A model generated the notes under the pieces. That model saw only the letters and a program-made list of their open reading frames with translations. It was not told the DNA's origin and made no database searches. 64,000 nt of DNA from Synaphobranchus kaupii (taxonomy: Eukaryota; Chordata; Actinopteri; Anguilliformes; Synaphobranchidae), in the NCBI GenBank assembly GCA_029718625.1, contig CM056377.1, positions 104,234,585-104,298,584 on the forward strand, given 5' to 3'. The position numbers and the translations under genes were made by a program. Shown here piece after piece: positions 24,210 to 34,586 of the stretch; within the stretch, counting starts at the first letter, position 1, and each line of letters opens with the position of its first letter.

Positions 24210-25255
24210 GGGGCCTCATTTATAAAATGTTTCGTAGAAAACATCCTACATTTTATCTAAGATCATGTCTGAAATGAGCAAAAGTGCGATTCAGAGATAA
24301 TGGACGTACGCCCAAAAAAACGTCCCAGATGTGAAATCTATAAATCACAAATGATCTCGAAATTGTACGCAGCTGAAAGGTTTTATATCTCCGCCTTGGA
24401 AACGCCCCTAATTAATTTCATTAGCATATAAAGGAGCCCGAATCCAAACCCAAATCATCTACTTGATAATGGCGAGCAGCAAAAAAAAAAACTTCAGTGA
24501 GTCCGAAATTGAAGTCCTTTTGTCGGAGGGACTCGGAGGTACAAATGCGCGCCGGTATGCTGTTTGGGAGCCTGTCCAGTGGCGTTTCCTCAAAATCTAA
24601 ATACGTCGCCTGGCAGTCTGTGGCTCAGGCTGTAAATGAGGTTGGGGGGCAGCAAAGGTCTCTGAAGGACGTAAAGAAAAGATGGTCTGACTTGAAACTG
24701 AAGGCAAATAAGCGCATTGCACACCATAGGGCCAGTGTGCAGGCCACGGGAGGTGGAAGTGCCACACCAAACCTCACCCCAGAGGATGATCGAATTGCTG
24801 CCATCATTGGGGGAAGTGCGGTTGTTGGTGTTTATGCGGAGGGCGACACAGATCTTTTGACTGCTGCAGATTCAGAAGGTAAGCTGGCATGTGTTTAAAA
24901 TCAAGTAAGGTCCAGTATAAATAATGACACTTGCAACGTTGTTGAAATTGTACAATTTTATTTATACAGATGAAGAGCCACTCCAGCGGAAAACAGCCCC
25001 AAGCAGACCCGTCTCCCAAACGGCAGCAGCAGCCAGCGTGGACACTCCCGCACAGGAGGAATCTTCCCGGCCCTCACCATCATCCACGTCTGGCTATCGG
25101 AGTCAGGCCAGGGTCCTATCTGACGCCGTTCTACAGTCACAGAGACCTTGTTCATTCAGTTAATGAGGTGGTTGCGGAACTTAGGCAGCTGCGTCAGACT
25201 TTGGTTCAGATGAACCAGACTGGTCGACTGTCTGAATAAACGGTGTCTATAAATA
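24210..25255 (+). mobile_element. Partial Harbinger element with accessory gene
   Basis: Begins GGGGCCTCATTTATAAA, a terminal sequence seen in vertebrate Harbinger elements, and carries the SANT/Myb-like accessory gene. The transposase half and the opposite terminus were not found before 25395, where unrelated sequence starts, so it is truncated. Confidence 0.55.
24469..25239 (+). pseudogene. Harbinger SANT/Myb-like protein gene, two frameshifts
   Basis: The first frame starts MASSKKKNFSESEIEVLL at 24469. It then shifts by one base near 24535-24560 into the frame SSGVSSKSKYVAWQSVAQAV, with DVKKRWSDLKLKANKRI, a helix-rich SANT/MADF-like DNA-binding domain. A GT-AG intron (24879-24969) joins TCAGAAG to ATGAAGAG in frame. 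A second frameshift near 25140 precedes the C-terminal helix VVAELRQLRQTLVQMNQ and the stop at 25239. These proteins partner with the Harbinger transposase; the family is related to NAIF1 and MSANTD proteins. The two shifts make this copy a pseudogene unless they are sequencing errors. Confidence 0.65.
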
Positions 25256-25264
25256 AAATATTTT

Positions 25265-26266
25265 GGAAAAAAGTGAATTTATAGCTTGAATTTTACCCCA
25301 ATAACATTCCTACCTGTTGGAATAACACGTGAATCAAGTGCCGTCTTCTCCTGAGCGTAGTGGCATGTGCATTCCAGTCAGCGGGTAGTGGTGGGGGCAG
25401 TAGCGTAACTACATGATCAGTTCAAGGGGGGCAAATTAGGTCAGCAGGGGGCACGAATATATGTCGCTAAAAAATTTTTATATGACCCTATGTCGGCGAG
25501 CCAAAGACATATGTTGTCGGAATTACGAGTCAGTTTCAGACGTGGAAGTTGCACTTGAACGAACCTCCCAAGTCGTAGCCTAATTACAAGTGGGAAAGTC
25601 AGAGATAATTTTGCTACCCGAGTTCCCGAGTTGTGACTTTTCACCACTGACCCATTACCATCCTTCAAGTGCTCCTCAGAGGTCATATTTCCCAGTTGCC
25701 AAGTCGAAATGGCAGAAAATATGATATAGCCTGTTCACATATGACAATGCGACCAGGCAGCGCAGCGCAGCATATTGATGGTCACGCACACAACCAGTAA
25801 AATATACTTTAATATATCATAAATGGCTCTCATCATACGTTTCCTTTCCTCTTCTTTCTCATGCAGAAAGTGATAGCAGCTCTCCGTGTATTTTTTATTC
25901 GTAAAGGATCAAAAGAAACATTTACTTTCTAGACATCCATGTTTGCTGGTAATTCCGATTTCGTAGCATGTGAATGCGTCAACCTTGTAATTACGATTTG
26001 GCAACTGGGAAATAAGAGCTTCCAAGGAACACTTGAAGGCAGCAATAGCCTACAGAAGTAGCCTAACTCATCTCTCTAAAATGCTGATATAACAGTAATC
26101 ATTTCAGACAAGTAATACACTCAGTAGCAATAGTACCTATAGCTAATTAATGTCTGCAAATAAAAATATATTTTTTAGGTTATTACTCTGACAAAAACAA
26201 ATCAATTCGCTATGACATTGCATGCGGTCCAATATGAGGGGCCGTTTAGGCCAAAATTCATAATTG
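25265..26266. repeat. Unclassified repeat with inverted halves
   Basis: No gene is present. A stretch at about 25660-25705 (CTTCAAGTGCTCCTCAGAGG followed by TATTTCCCAGTTGCC) recurs in inverted form at about 25997-26040 (GGCAACTGGGAAATAAGAGC, then AACACTTGAAG), suggesting a foldback repeat of about 380 bases or more. Its outer ends were not defined. Confidence 0.5.
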
Positions 26267-26785
26267 CCTTGCATATACACGTACAATGACTCTCACATTC
26301 ACTAGTGAAGCTCTCACGCGCACTGAAAAAGCTTGTACATAACATCTAAATGCTTGCACACACACCCTAAATCTTCTCATATAAACACAAAGAGCTCGCA
26401 CATACACGTACAATGACTCTCACATTCACTAGTGAAGCTCTCACGCGCACTGAAAAAGCATTCACTTAATATCTACATGCTTGCACACACACCGTATATC
26501 TTCTCATATACACACAAAGAGCTTGCACATACACGTACAATGGCTCTCACATTCACTAGTGAAGCTCTCACATGCACTGAAAAAGCATTCATTTAATATC
26601 TACATGCTTGCACACACACCGTAAATCTTCTCATATAAACACAAAGAGCTCGCACATACACGTACAATGACTCTCACATTCACTAGTGAAGCTCTCACAT
26701 GCACTGAAAAAGCTTGTACATAACATCTAAATGTTTGCACACACACCGTAAATCTTCTCATATACACACAAAGAGCTCACATATT
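26267..26785. repeat. 127-bp tandem repeat, about four copies
   Basis: The anchor GTACAATGRCTCTCACATTC occurs at 26281, 26408, 26535 and 26662, exactly 127 bases apart each time. Each unit also contains CACTAGTGAAGCTCTCAC, a CACACACACC run and CTTCTCATATA. Units differ by only a few substitutions. It is a short satellite array of unknown origin. Confidence 0.9.
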
Positions 26786-27427
26786 CAACAACGTAGCCTA
26801 ATATGAATTATATTAATGAAAATATTACTCCACGTTTTATAGGCCTAGGCTATAGCCTATATTTTGTTCAGTTATGCCCACACTGTTGACAATTCTTCTT
26901 CTTGCAAACCACTGCATTATAGGAGATTTTATAGACAATTGATTAGATTGACTGAAATGTTTTACACATGTGGAACCATAATATGTATATTACAGTTTTT
27001 GCCCGTTGCTTGAACACGTTTTGCAAAACTTCGCTCATTGTGTCAAAACTTTACACACAAGCAAACAAGACACAACACTGGGAAATATACCCTTCACATC
27101 TATGTGAAATTGAAACTCTACTATCAAAACCTAAACTCTGCTATCAAAACCTAACAATCCTTTGTCAAAATGTAACTCTGAAGACAAAATGGTACACACT
27201 TGCATCATATGAATACACTTTCAGATCAGCAGCAACACACTAGTCTACTTTATATAAAACACTGCAGTCTTTGATTTTCACTGTTTTTATTAGGCACGTT
27301 TTCACAACAACCAAAAAAGCAAATAGGCCTACTCAATATCGTACATTGCAGTACTGTGTTCAGATAAAGCAAAAATAAAAATACACTATACTATAAACAC
27401 AGAAAATCATGGCAATTGTGCATAGGT

Positions 27428-28829
27428 TGTAACGTTCCGTTCCCGTCCTGTCCGTTTTCCATGTTTTCCTTGTTTCCTTCCGTGTCATGTTGGATCCCTT
27501 GTCCGTGTTTCCCTCCTGGCTGTGGACTGGGCGTCTCCCTCGGGTACTTTTGGTTTCATTTTCCACTTTAGCTTCCGCCTATCACTCGCCCCTCTCGTTA
27601 CTCACATTCCTCACTGCTGTGCTTCGGCAATCACTCCTGATTTAACATCACACCTGTTTCTCGTTTTCTCCTTCACTTCCTGCACCATTTAAACCCCTGG
27701 CTGGCTGCTATTCAGCGCCAGTTCGTTGACTAACCTACCGTGTTTGTTTCGTATCCCGTTTCTGGTCCAGTGTTTGTGAGCCTGCTGGTTCATACCTGTT
27801 CGCCTGGTTTCCTGACTGGTAGCTATCTCTGCTAATCTTTCGCTGCTGCATACATTTACCTGTTTCCCTTCAAAACCTCCAGACGCCGCAGTTCCAGTCT
27901 TCCCGCAGCTGTGTTTGTCCTCCCCGTGTTACGTACCTCCCGTACTCGTGTTGCGGTACCAGGACCTCTGCATGCCAGCCGGCTTACACCAGTATTGCCC
28001 GAGCTACGCCGCACCTTCCAACTCGGCGGTGCATTCACCAGCTACAGTCCTGTCACAACACCCTGCCTTTAACCTCTGCTTTCTGCCCGGTTACTCAAGC
28101 TACCCGGTCCAGTTTCCAGTCCTGTTCCAGCCCAGTTCCGATCCAGTTTCCAGTCCAGCTCCAGTCCAGTTTCCAGTCCAGTTCCAGTCCAGTTCCGGTG
28201 TTTTAGACACCTCCGTTCAAGTCCAGTTCCGGCTTGGAACAAGTTCCGTGCCGTCCCCTGTGTTCCTGAGTGGACCTTCCGGTCCAGTTTCCAGTCCAGT
28301 TCCAGTCCAGGTCCGGTGTTTCATACACCTCCGTTCAAGTCCAGTTCCGGCTTGGAACAAGTTTCGTGCCGTTCCCGTTTCCTGAGTGGACCTCCCGGTC
28401 CAGTTTCCAGTCCAGTTCCCAGTCCAGTTCCAGTCCAGTTCCGGTGTTTTATACACCTCCATTCAAGTCCAGTTCCGGCTTGGAACAAGTTCCGTGCCGT
28501 TCCCGTTTCCTGAGTGGACCTTCCGGTCCAGTTTCCAGTCCAGTTCCGATCCAGTTTCCAGTCCAGTTCCAGTCCAGTTCCAGTCCAGTTCCGGTGTTTT
28601 AGACACCTCCGTTCAAGTCCAGTTCCGGCTTGGAACAGTTCCGTGTTTCTTCAAGTCCAGCTCCGGCTTGGAGCAGTCCTCAGTTGGACGCTATCCTGTG
28701 TTAACTAACTAACCTGTTTTGCTCCCGTGTACAGCTTTGGGACCACCCCAACGCTTAATAAAGTTCCACTTTCTGTAATCTGTCTCCTGGTCGTTGCACT
28801 TGGGTTCGTCCCGTATCAGGATCGTAACA
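27428..28829 (+). repeat. 5' LTR of the chromodomain Gypsy element
   Basis: Starts TGTAACGTTCCGTTCCCGTC and ends CAGGATCGTAACA. A TATA-like TTTAAA at 27688-27693 lies 29 bases before the predicted transcript start at 27717. A poly(A) signal AATAAA is at 28757-28762. The 28100-28600 part is a minisatellite of CCAGTTCCAGTCCAGTTCCG-type units which produces several long Ser/Pro/Val-rich open frames that are not genes. Confidence 0.92.
27688..27727 (+). promoter_or_regulatory. Predicted TATA box and transcript start of the Gypsy LTR
   Basis: TTTAAA (27688-27693) is followed 29 bases later by GCCAGTTCGTT (27717-27727), which is exactly complementary to the 11 bases at 28831-28841 just after the LTR. 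In Tf1-type elements the first 11 bases of the RNA act as the primer, so the transcript is predicted to start at or next to 27717. Confidence 0.6.
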
Positions 28830-28830
28830 G

Positions 28831-28841
28831 AACGAACTGGC
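28831..28841 (+). promoter_or_regulatory. Self-priming primer binding site of the Gypsy element
   Basis: AACGAACTGGC lies one base after the 5' LTR and 8 bases before the gag ATG. It has no TGG start expected for a tRNA primer site, but it is a perfect complement of 27717-27727 in the LTR. This is the arrangement known for Tf1 self-priming. Confidence 0.65.
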
Positions 28842-28848
28842 CAACAAT

Positions 28849-29829
28849 ATGGACCCAGCCGATCTGGAACAGATTCGCCACGCCTTCTCCTGCCAAACTG
28901 CGATCAGCGACCAACAGGGTCGCCGTTTGGATGATGTGCTGGAAGTAGTTAGGGGCATCACGGAGCAAGTATCCCAACTTTCGCTCCACCAACCGCTACT
29001 ACGGATTCCAGCCAACCCTACTCCTTCCTCTCCCGAACCCCATCCGGAGGCACCGGCTCCCACTTCCAGCCGTGAGCCCCGTGTACAACACCCCGAGTTA
29101 TATCGCGGGGGGTTGGGGAGATGTCGTGAATTTCTACTTAAATGTGACATAGTGTTTCGGATGCAGCCCTCCTCCTTCGCCTCTGACTCCAGCAAGATCG
29201 CGTTCATTATGAGCAGCCTGGGAGGGAGCGCCCTGGAGTGGGCTACATCCATCTGGGACAGCCAGGCTCCGTTATGCAGCAACTTCGCAGCCTTTACGGC
29301 AGAGATGCGACGTGTGTTTGAACACCCGACCTGTGGACGTGACGCTACCCAGCGTCTGCTTCAAGTTCGCCAAGGCAACCGCAGTGTCGCAGAAATGGCC
29401 ATTCAGTTTCGTACCCTCGCCGCGGAGTCAGGATGGAATGACGCCTCCCTCCAGGGGGCTTTCCGCCAAGCTCTCAGCGAGGAACTCAAGGACCAGCTTG
29501 CCACTCGGGAGGAATCCAACTCCCTTAATAGCCTCATCAGCCTCGCTATAGCCATCGATAATCGTCTCCGCATCCGGGCCCGGGAGCGGGGAGGAAGTTC
29601 CGGGCGTCATTCGCCCTCCGTCGTCTCTAATGTTCATTCACACTCCATCACTGGATCTCGGGCGCCTACGGGCGGGTCCGAGGAAGAGCCCATGCAACTG
29701 GGCAGAGTTGCGGTCAATCCCGAGGAGCGTCAGCGCCGTCAGCGCACCAGATCCTGTTTCTATTGCGGCAAGCCTGGCCATCAGATCGCCTCCTGTCCCA
29801 TTCGCCCAAAAGAAGGGGCTCGCCAGTAA
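28849..29829 (+). CDS. gag: Gypsy Gag (capsid and zinc knuckle)
   Basis: A 326-residue intact ORF starting at the first ATG after the LTR. It has an N-terminal helical region, a capsid-like retrotransposon Gag domain (about residues 80-240, including [15 protein letters not shown] and [12 protein letters not shown]), a basic linker, and a CCHC zinc knuckle [14 protein letters not shown] near residue 303. Gag forms the particle that packages element RNA. The C-terminus overlaps pol, which is reached by -1 frameshifting at 29805-29811. The protein is of the sushi/Mart/RTL type from which mammalian domesticated Gag genes derive; here it sits within a complete young element. Confidence 0.92.
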   Translation: MDPADLEQIRHAFSCQTAISDQQGRRLDDVLEVVRGITEQVSQLSLHQPLLRIPANPTPSSPEPHPEAPAPTSSREPRVQHPELYRGGLGRCREFLLKCDIVFRMQPSSFASDSSKIAFIMSSLGGSALEWATSIWDSQAPLCSNFAAFTAEMRRVFEHPTCGRDATQRLLQVRQGNRSVAEMAIQFRTLAAESGWNDASLQGAFRQALSEELKDQLATREESNSLNSLISLAIAIDNRLRIRARERGGSSGRHSPSVVSNVHSHSITGSRAPTGGSEEEPMQLGRVAVNPEERQRRQRTRSCFYCGKPGHQIASCPIRPKEGARQ

Positions 29830-29852
29830 GACTGGGCGTACTGACGAGCCCC
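29805..29852 (+). promoter_or_regulatory. Programmed -1 frameshift signal
   Basis: The heptamer C CCA AAA (29805-29811) is in the gag reading frame and is a consensus X XXY YYZ slippery site. Three bases later GGGGCTCG (29815-29822) pairs perfectly with CGAGCCCC (29845-29852), and an inner CCAG/CTGG stem can also form. A -1 slip here enters pol (encoding PKRRGSPVR) shortly before the gag stop TAA at 29827-29829. Confidence 0.75.
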
Positions 29853-32800
29853 ATCGTCCCCAACCATGCTGCCCAGGACCGCCTCATGTTCAAGGCTACT
29901 CTCCTTTGGAGGGACAAGACCCTATCTTCTTCGGCCCTAATTGACTCCGGAGCTGACGCCAGCTTCATGGATATCACCTTCGCCAGGAGGGCCGGCATTC
30001 CCACGGAACGTCTCACTTCACCCATTTCAGCTCTAGCTCTGGACGGTAGGAGTTTGGGGGTAGTTACCCACTCCACCGTTCCTATCCAATTAATTCTATC
30101 TGGCAATCATCGGGAGTCCATTCAGCTATTACTGATTAACTCCCAACAATCTGCTCTGGTTTTAGGTCAGACCTGGCTTTGCCTCCACAATCCCCATATT
30201 GACTGGAAAGCCGGTCGCATCCTGGCGTGGAGTGCCCACTGTCTAGCCAGCTGTCTCCGTTCTGCACTACCCCCTCCGGGGCCCAGTAAACCCTGTTCCA
30301 TGCAACCTATACCGGACTTAACGAATGTTCCCAGCGAGTATCACGACCTCGCGCAAGTATTTTCTAGATCACGTGCTCTGTCCTTACCTCCTCACAGGCC
30401 GTATGACTGCGCCATTGACCTACTGGCTGGAGCTAAACTGCCATCGGGACGCCTCTACAGTCTGTCTGGACCGGAGAAACTAGCCATGGAGGAATACATC
30501 CACGGCTCCCTCGCTTCGGGTATTATCCGTCCCTCTTCATCCCCAGTCGGTGCAGGGTTCTTCTTCGTTGGGAAGAAGGATGGCTCCCTGCGACCCTGCA
30601 TCGACTACCGGGGCCTCAACCAGGTCACCATCCGTAACAAATACCCTCTTCCCCTCATTAACACCGCCTTTGAAGCCCTCTCTCCAGCTGTGACGTTCAC
30701 CAAGCTCGACCTCCGGAATGCGTATCACTTGGTGCGTATCCGTGAGGGGGACGAGTGGAAGACTGCTTTTAATACCCCGTTGGGCCACTACGAATACCTG
30801 GTGGTCCCTTTCGGCCTTACTAACGCCCCAGCAGTCTTCCAGAGCATGGTGAACGACGTCCTGCGGGACCTCCTAGGGAGGAGCGTTTTTGTTTATATCG
30901 ATGATATTTTAATTTTTTCTCAATCCCCGCAGGAGCATGTCCGTCACGTTCGAGAGGTTCTCCAGCGGCTGTTGGAGAATCAGCTGTTTGTTAAGGCTGA
31001 GAAATGTTCTTTCCACGTTTCCACGGTCCCGTTCCTCGGCTTCATTATCGAGGAGGGCAGTATCCGGGCGGACCCTGTGAAAATCAAGGCGGTGACAGAA
31101 TGGCCCCAACCCACCTCCCGCAAGCACCTTCAACAGTTCCTGGGGTTTGCAAATTTCTACCGCCGCTTTATTCGCAATTACAGTTCCATTGCTGCTCCCC
31201 TGACTAAACTCACTTCCGTTGCCCTGCCTTACTGTTGGAATTCCGATGCCCAGCGAGCTTTCGAGCTACTCAAGGCTCGGTTTTCCACAGCACCTATCCT
31301 CCTTCACCCTGACACTTCTCGGCAGTTTGTCGTTGAGGTGGATGCCTCCGACACCGGCGTGGGGGCCATTCTGTCTCAACGGTCCGCCTCTGATAGCAAG
31401 CTCCATCCCTGCGCATTCTTCTCCCGGAGGCTGTCCTCCGCCGAGAGGAACTACGATGTCGGGGATCGGGAACTGCTGGCGATAAAACTGGCTCTTGAGG
31501 AGTGGCGCCACTGGCTGGAGGGGGCAGGTACCCCTTTTCTTGTTTTTACCGACCATCAAAACCTCATTTATTTAAGATCTGCCAAGAGGCTCAATTCTCG
31601 TCAGGCTAGATGGTCGTTATTTTTTGCACGCTTTAATTTCTCTGTTTCTTTCCGCCCTGGTTCCCGTAATATTAAAGCAGATGCCCTGTCCCGCATTTTT
31701 TCCCCTCCCTCCAGTCCTGCTGATCCGGAGCCCATTTTGCCGGCCTCCTGTGTGGTGGCTGCGGTCTCCTGGGAGATTGAGGGCATTGTGAAGGCCGCCC
31801 AGACTTCCCAACCGGACCCCCGCAATAACCCTAACTCCTGTCTTTTTGTCCCCGATTCCGTCCGCTCCCAGGTCCTCGAATGGGTTCACGCCTCGTGCCT
31901 GGCATGTCACCCAGGTGTCGCCAGAACTATCGCCCTCGTCAGGAGGAGTTTCTGGTGGCCTACCCTTAAAGGGGATACCCGTGCCTTCGTCCTGGCCTGC
32001 TCGGTGTGCGCCAGGAGCAAGGCTTCCCACCAGCCTCCCTCCGGTCTTCTCCTTTCCCTCCCCGTCCCTGGCCGTCCTTGGAGTCACATTGGTGTGGACT
32101 TCGTAACCGGTCTGCCGTTGTCAGAAGGTAACACCGTCATTCTGACAATAGTGGACCGGTTCTCCAAGGCGGTTCACTTTGTTCCCCTCCCCAAGCTCCC
32201 GTCCGCCCTTGAAACCGCTGAGCTCTTGGTGCTACACGTGGTCAGGCTGCACGGGATCCCCTCTGACATCGTGTCAGACCGTGGGCCCCAGTTCTCCTCC
32301 CGAGTTTGGAGGGCGTTCTGTGCAGCCCTGGGTGCCTCTCCTAGTCTTTCCTCGGGTTTCCATCCCCAGTCTAATGGTCAGGCAGAGAGGGCGAACCAGG
32401 ACCTGGGGGCCGCCCTGCGGTGCGTTACAGTGCGCAATCCTGCCTCTTGGAGCCGTTTTCTCCCCTGGGTCGAGTACGCACATAACTCCCTTAAGAGTGC
32501 CTCTACTGGCCTATCCCCGTTTGAGTGTGCTTTAGGCTATCAACCCCCTCTTCTGTCGACCCAGGAGGCCGAGATAGCTGTCCCCTCTGTTAGGGCCCAT
32601 GTCCTTCGTTGTAAAAACATTTGGAGACTCACACGCACCGCACTCCTTCACGCCAATTCCCGCTCCCAACGTCTGGCGGACCTTCACAGGACCGCAGCCC
32701 CACAGTATAGGGCCGGTCAGCAGGTCTGGCTCTCCACTGCAAACATCTCCCTTCCCTCTTCATCCAGAAAGCTTCAGCCCCGTTTTATTGGTCCCTTCCC

Positions 32801-33164
32801 CATCATTTGTCTAGTTAACCCGGTGTCTGTTAAACTTTCCCTCCCCGCCTCCCTCAAAGTTTACCCTGTGTTTCATGTGTCCCAGGTTAAGCCTGTCTCC
32901 TCCAGCCCCCTCAGTGCCCCTACCATCCCGCCTCCTCCCGTCCGAGTTGTTGACAACGCCCCGGCCTACACGGTGAACCGTGTTATTGATATCCGCCGCA
33001 GGGGCCGGGGTTTCCAATACCTCGTCGACTGGGAGGGGTACGGTCCTGAGGAGAGGTCGTGGCTCCACAAGAGCCTGATCTTGGACCATTCAGTAATCCA
33101 AGACTTCCACGAACAGTTCCCTGACAAGACCAGGCCTCCGGGTACGCCAGGTGGCGTACATTGA
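29805..33164 (+). CDS. pol: Gypsy Pol: protease, RT, RNase H, integrase, chromodomain
   Basis: An intact frame of about 1120 residues, expressed as a Gag-Pol fusion by -1 frameshift. Order and visible motifs: aspartic protease ([12 protein letters not shown]), reverse transcriptase ([21 protein letters not shown]), RNase H ([30 protein letters not shown]), and integrase. The integrase has an HHCC zinc region, the core motifs [10 protein letters not shown] and IVSDRGPQF, and the catalytic Glu in [10 protein letters not shown]. The C-terminus is a chromodomain ([17 protein letters not shown]), which in chromoviruses directs insertion towards particular chromatin. No stop, frameshift or missing catalytic residue was seen. 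It ends at TGA 33162-33164, a few bases before the polypurine tract. Confidence 0.93.
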   Translation, partial: PKRRGSPVRLGVLTSPIVPNHAAQDRLMFKATLLWRDKTLSSSALIDSGADASFMDITFARRAGIPTERLTSPISALALDGRSLGVVTHSTVPIQLILSGNHRESIQLLLINSQQSALVLGQTWLCLHNPHIDWKAGRILAWSAHCLASCLRSALPPPGPSKPCSMQPIPDLTNVPSEYHDLAQVFSRSRALSLPPHRPYDCAIDLLAGAKLPSGRLYSLSGPEKLAMEEYIHGSLASGIIRPSSSPVGAGFFFVGKKDGSLRPCIDYRGLNQVTIRNKYPLPLINTAFEALSPAVTFTKLDLRNAYHLVRIREGDEWKTAFNTPLGHYEYLVVPFGLTNAPAVFQSMVNDVLRDLLGRSVFVYIDDILIFSQSPQEHVRHVREVLQRLLENQLFVKAEKCSFHVSTVPFLGFIIEEGSIRADPVKIKAVTEWPQPTSRKHLQQFLGFANFYRRFIRNYSSIAAPLTKLTSVALPYCWNSDAQRAFELLKARFSTAPILLHPDTSRQFVVEVDASDTGVGAILSQRSASDSKLHPCAFFSRRLSSAERNYDVGDRELLAIKLALEEWRHWLEGAGTPFLVFTDHQNLIYLRSAKRLNSRQARWSLFFARFNFSVSFRPGSRNIKADALSRIFSPPSSPADPEPILPASCVVAAVSWEIEGIVKAAQTSQPDPRNNPNSCLFVPDSVRSQVLEWVHASCLACHPGVARTIALVRRSFWWPTLKGDTRAFVLACSVCARSKASHQPPSGLLLSLPVPGRPWSHIGVDFVTGLPLSEGNTVILTIVDRFSKAVHFVPLPKLPSALETAELLVLHVVRLHGIPSDIVSDRGPQFSSRVWRAFCAALGASPSLSSGFHPQSNGQAERANQDLGAALRCVTVRNPASWSRFLPWVEYAHNSLKSASTGLSPFECALGYQPPLLSTQEAEIAVPSVRAHVLRCKNIWRLTRTALLHANSRSQRLADLHRTAAPQYRAGQQVWLSTANISLPSSSRKLQPRFIGPFPIICLVNPVSVKLSLPASLKVYPVFHVSQVKPVSSSPLSAPTIPPPPVRVVDNAPAYTVNRVIDIRRRGRGFQYLVDWEGYGPEERSWLHKSLILDHSVIQDFHEQFPDKTRPPGTPGGVH

Positions 33165-33175
33165 GGGGGGGGTAC
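33162..33175 (+). promoter_or_regulatory. Polypurine tract of the Gypsy element
   Basis: TGAGGGGGGGGTAC directly before the 3' LTR is purine-rich and overlaps the pol stop codon. It should prime plus-strand synthesis. Confidence 0.75.
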
Positions 33176-34577
33176 TGTAACGTTCCGTTCCCGTCCTGTC
33201 CGTTTTCCATGTTTTCCTTGTTTCCTTCCGTGTCATGTTGGATCCCTTGTCCGTGTTTCCCTCCTGGCTGTGGACTGGGCGTCTCCCTCGGGTACTTTTG
33301 GTTTCATTTTCCACTTTAGCTTCCGCCTATCACTCGCCCCTCTCGTTACTCACATTCCTCACTGCTGTGCTTCGGCAATCACTCCTGATTTAACATCACA
33401 CCTGTTTCTCGTTTTCTCCTTCACTTCCTGCACCATTTAAACCCCTGGCTGGCTGCTATTCAGCGCCAGTTCGTTGACTAACCTACCGTGTTTGTTTCGT
33501 ATCCCGTTTCTGGTCCAGTGTTTGTGAGCCTGCTGGTTCATACCTGTTCGCCTGGTTTCCTGACTGGTAGCTATCTCTGCTAATCTTTCGCTGCTGCATA
33601 CATTTACCTGTTTCCCTTCAAAACCTCCAGACGCCGCAGTTCCAGTCTTCCCGCAGCTGTGTTTGTCCTCCCCGTGTTACGTACCTCCCGTACTCGTGTT
33701 GCGGTACCAGGACCTCTGCATGCCAGCCGGCTTACACCAGTATTGCCCGAGCTACGCCGCACCTTCCAACTCGGCGGTGCATTCACCAGCTACAGTCCTG
33801 TCACAACACCCTGCCTTTAACCTCTGCTTTCTGCCCGGTTACTCAAGCTACCCGGTCCAGTTTCCAGTCCTGTTCCAGCCCAGTTCCGATCCAGTTTCCA
33901 GTCCAGCTCCAGTCCAGTTTCCAGTCCAGTTCCAGTCCAGTTCCGGTGTTTTAGACACCTCCGTTCAAGTCCAGTTCCGGCTTGGAACAAGTTCCGTGCC
34001 GTCCCCTGTGTTCCTGAGTGGACCTTCCGGTCCAGTTTCCAGTCCAGTTCCAGTCCAGGTCCGGTGTTTCATACACCTCCGTTCAAGTCCAGTTCCGGCT
34101 TGGAACAAGTTTCGTGCCGTTCCCGTTTCCTGAGTGGACCTCCCGGTCCAGTTTCCAGTCCAGTTCCCAGTCCAGTTCCAGTCCAGTTCCGGTGTTTTAT
34201 ACACCTCCATTCAAGTCCAGTTCCGGCTTGGAACAAGTTCCGTGCCGTTCCCGTTTCCTGAGTGGACCTTCCGGTCCAGTTTCCAGTCCAGTTCCGATCC
34301 AGTTTCCAGTCCAGTTCCAGTCCAGTTCCAGTCCAGTTCCGGTGTTTTAGACACCTCCGTTCAAGTCCAGTTCCGGCTTGGAACAGTTCCGTGTTTCTTC
34401 AAGTCCAGCTCCGGCTTGGAGCAGTCCTCAGTTGGACGCTATCCTGTGTTAACTAACTAACCTGTTTTGCTCCCGTGTACAGCTTTGGGACCACCCCAAC
34501 GCTTAATAAAGTTCCACTTTCTGTAATCTGTCTCCTGGTCGTTGCACTTGGGTTCGTCCCGTATCAGGATCGTAACA
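33176..34577 (+). repeat. 3' LTR of the chromodomain Gypsy element
   Basis: A 1402-bp copy of the 5' LTR at a constant offset of 5748 bases, with the same minisatellite and the same termini. I saw no mismatch on reading both copies, which suggests recent insertion, or possibly gene conversion or assembly duplication. Confidence 0.92.
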
Positions 34578-34586
34578 GAGGTGGGC

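Larger units (their letters stand above)
27428..34577 (+). mobile_element. Young chromodomain Gypsy (Ty3-type) retrotransposon, complete
   Basis: A full 7150-bp element with two 1402-bp LTRs (27428-28829, 33176-34577) in which I saw no difference. It has gag, a -1 shifted pol with protease, reverse transcriptase, RNase H, integrase and chromodomain, and a polypurine tract. Flanks give a short target duplication AGGT (27424-27427 and 34579-34582; the base G after each LTR may belong to the LTR). The chromodomain and the self-complementary primer site place it with the Tf1/sushi-like chromoviruses. Intact ORFs and matching LTRs suggest recent transposition. Confidence 0.93.

Noticed and set aside
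26267..26785. Regularly spaced repeats suggesting a CRISPR array
   Set aside because: The whole 127-bp unit repeats with no unique spacers, and the window is vertebrate DNA.
27915..28712. Several overlapping 64-156 codon frames rich in Ser, Pro and Val
   Set aside because: They are produced by the minisatellite in the Gypsy LTR, occur identically in the 3' LTR (33663-34460), and are open in several frames at once.
29428..32483. Long minus-strand frames opposite Gypsy gag/pol
   Set aside because: Shadows of GC-rich coding sequence on the plus strand, without their own motifs.
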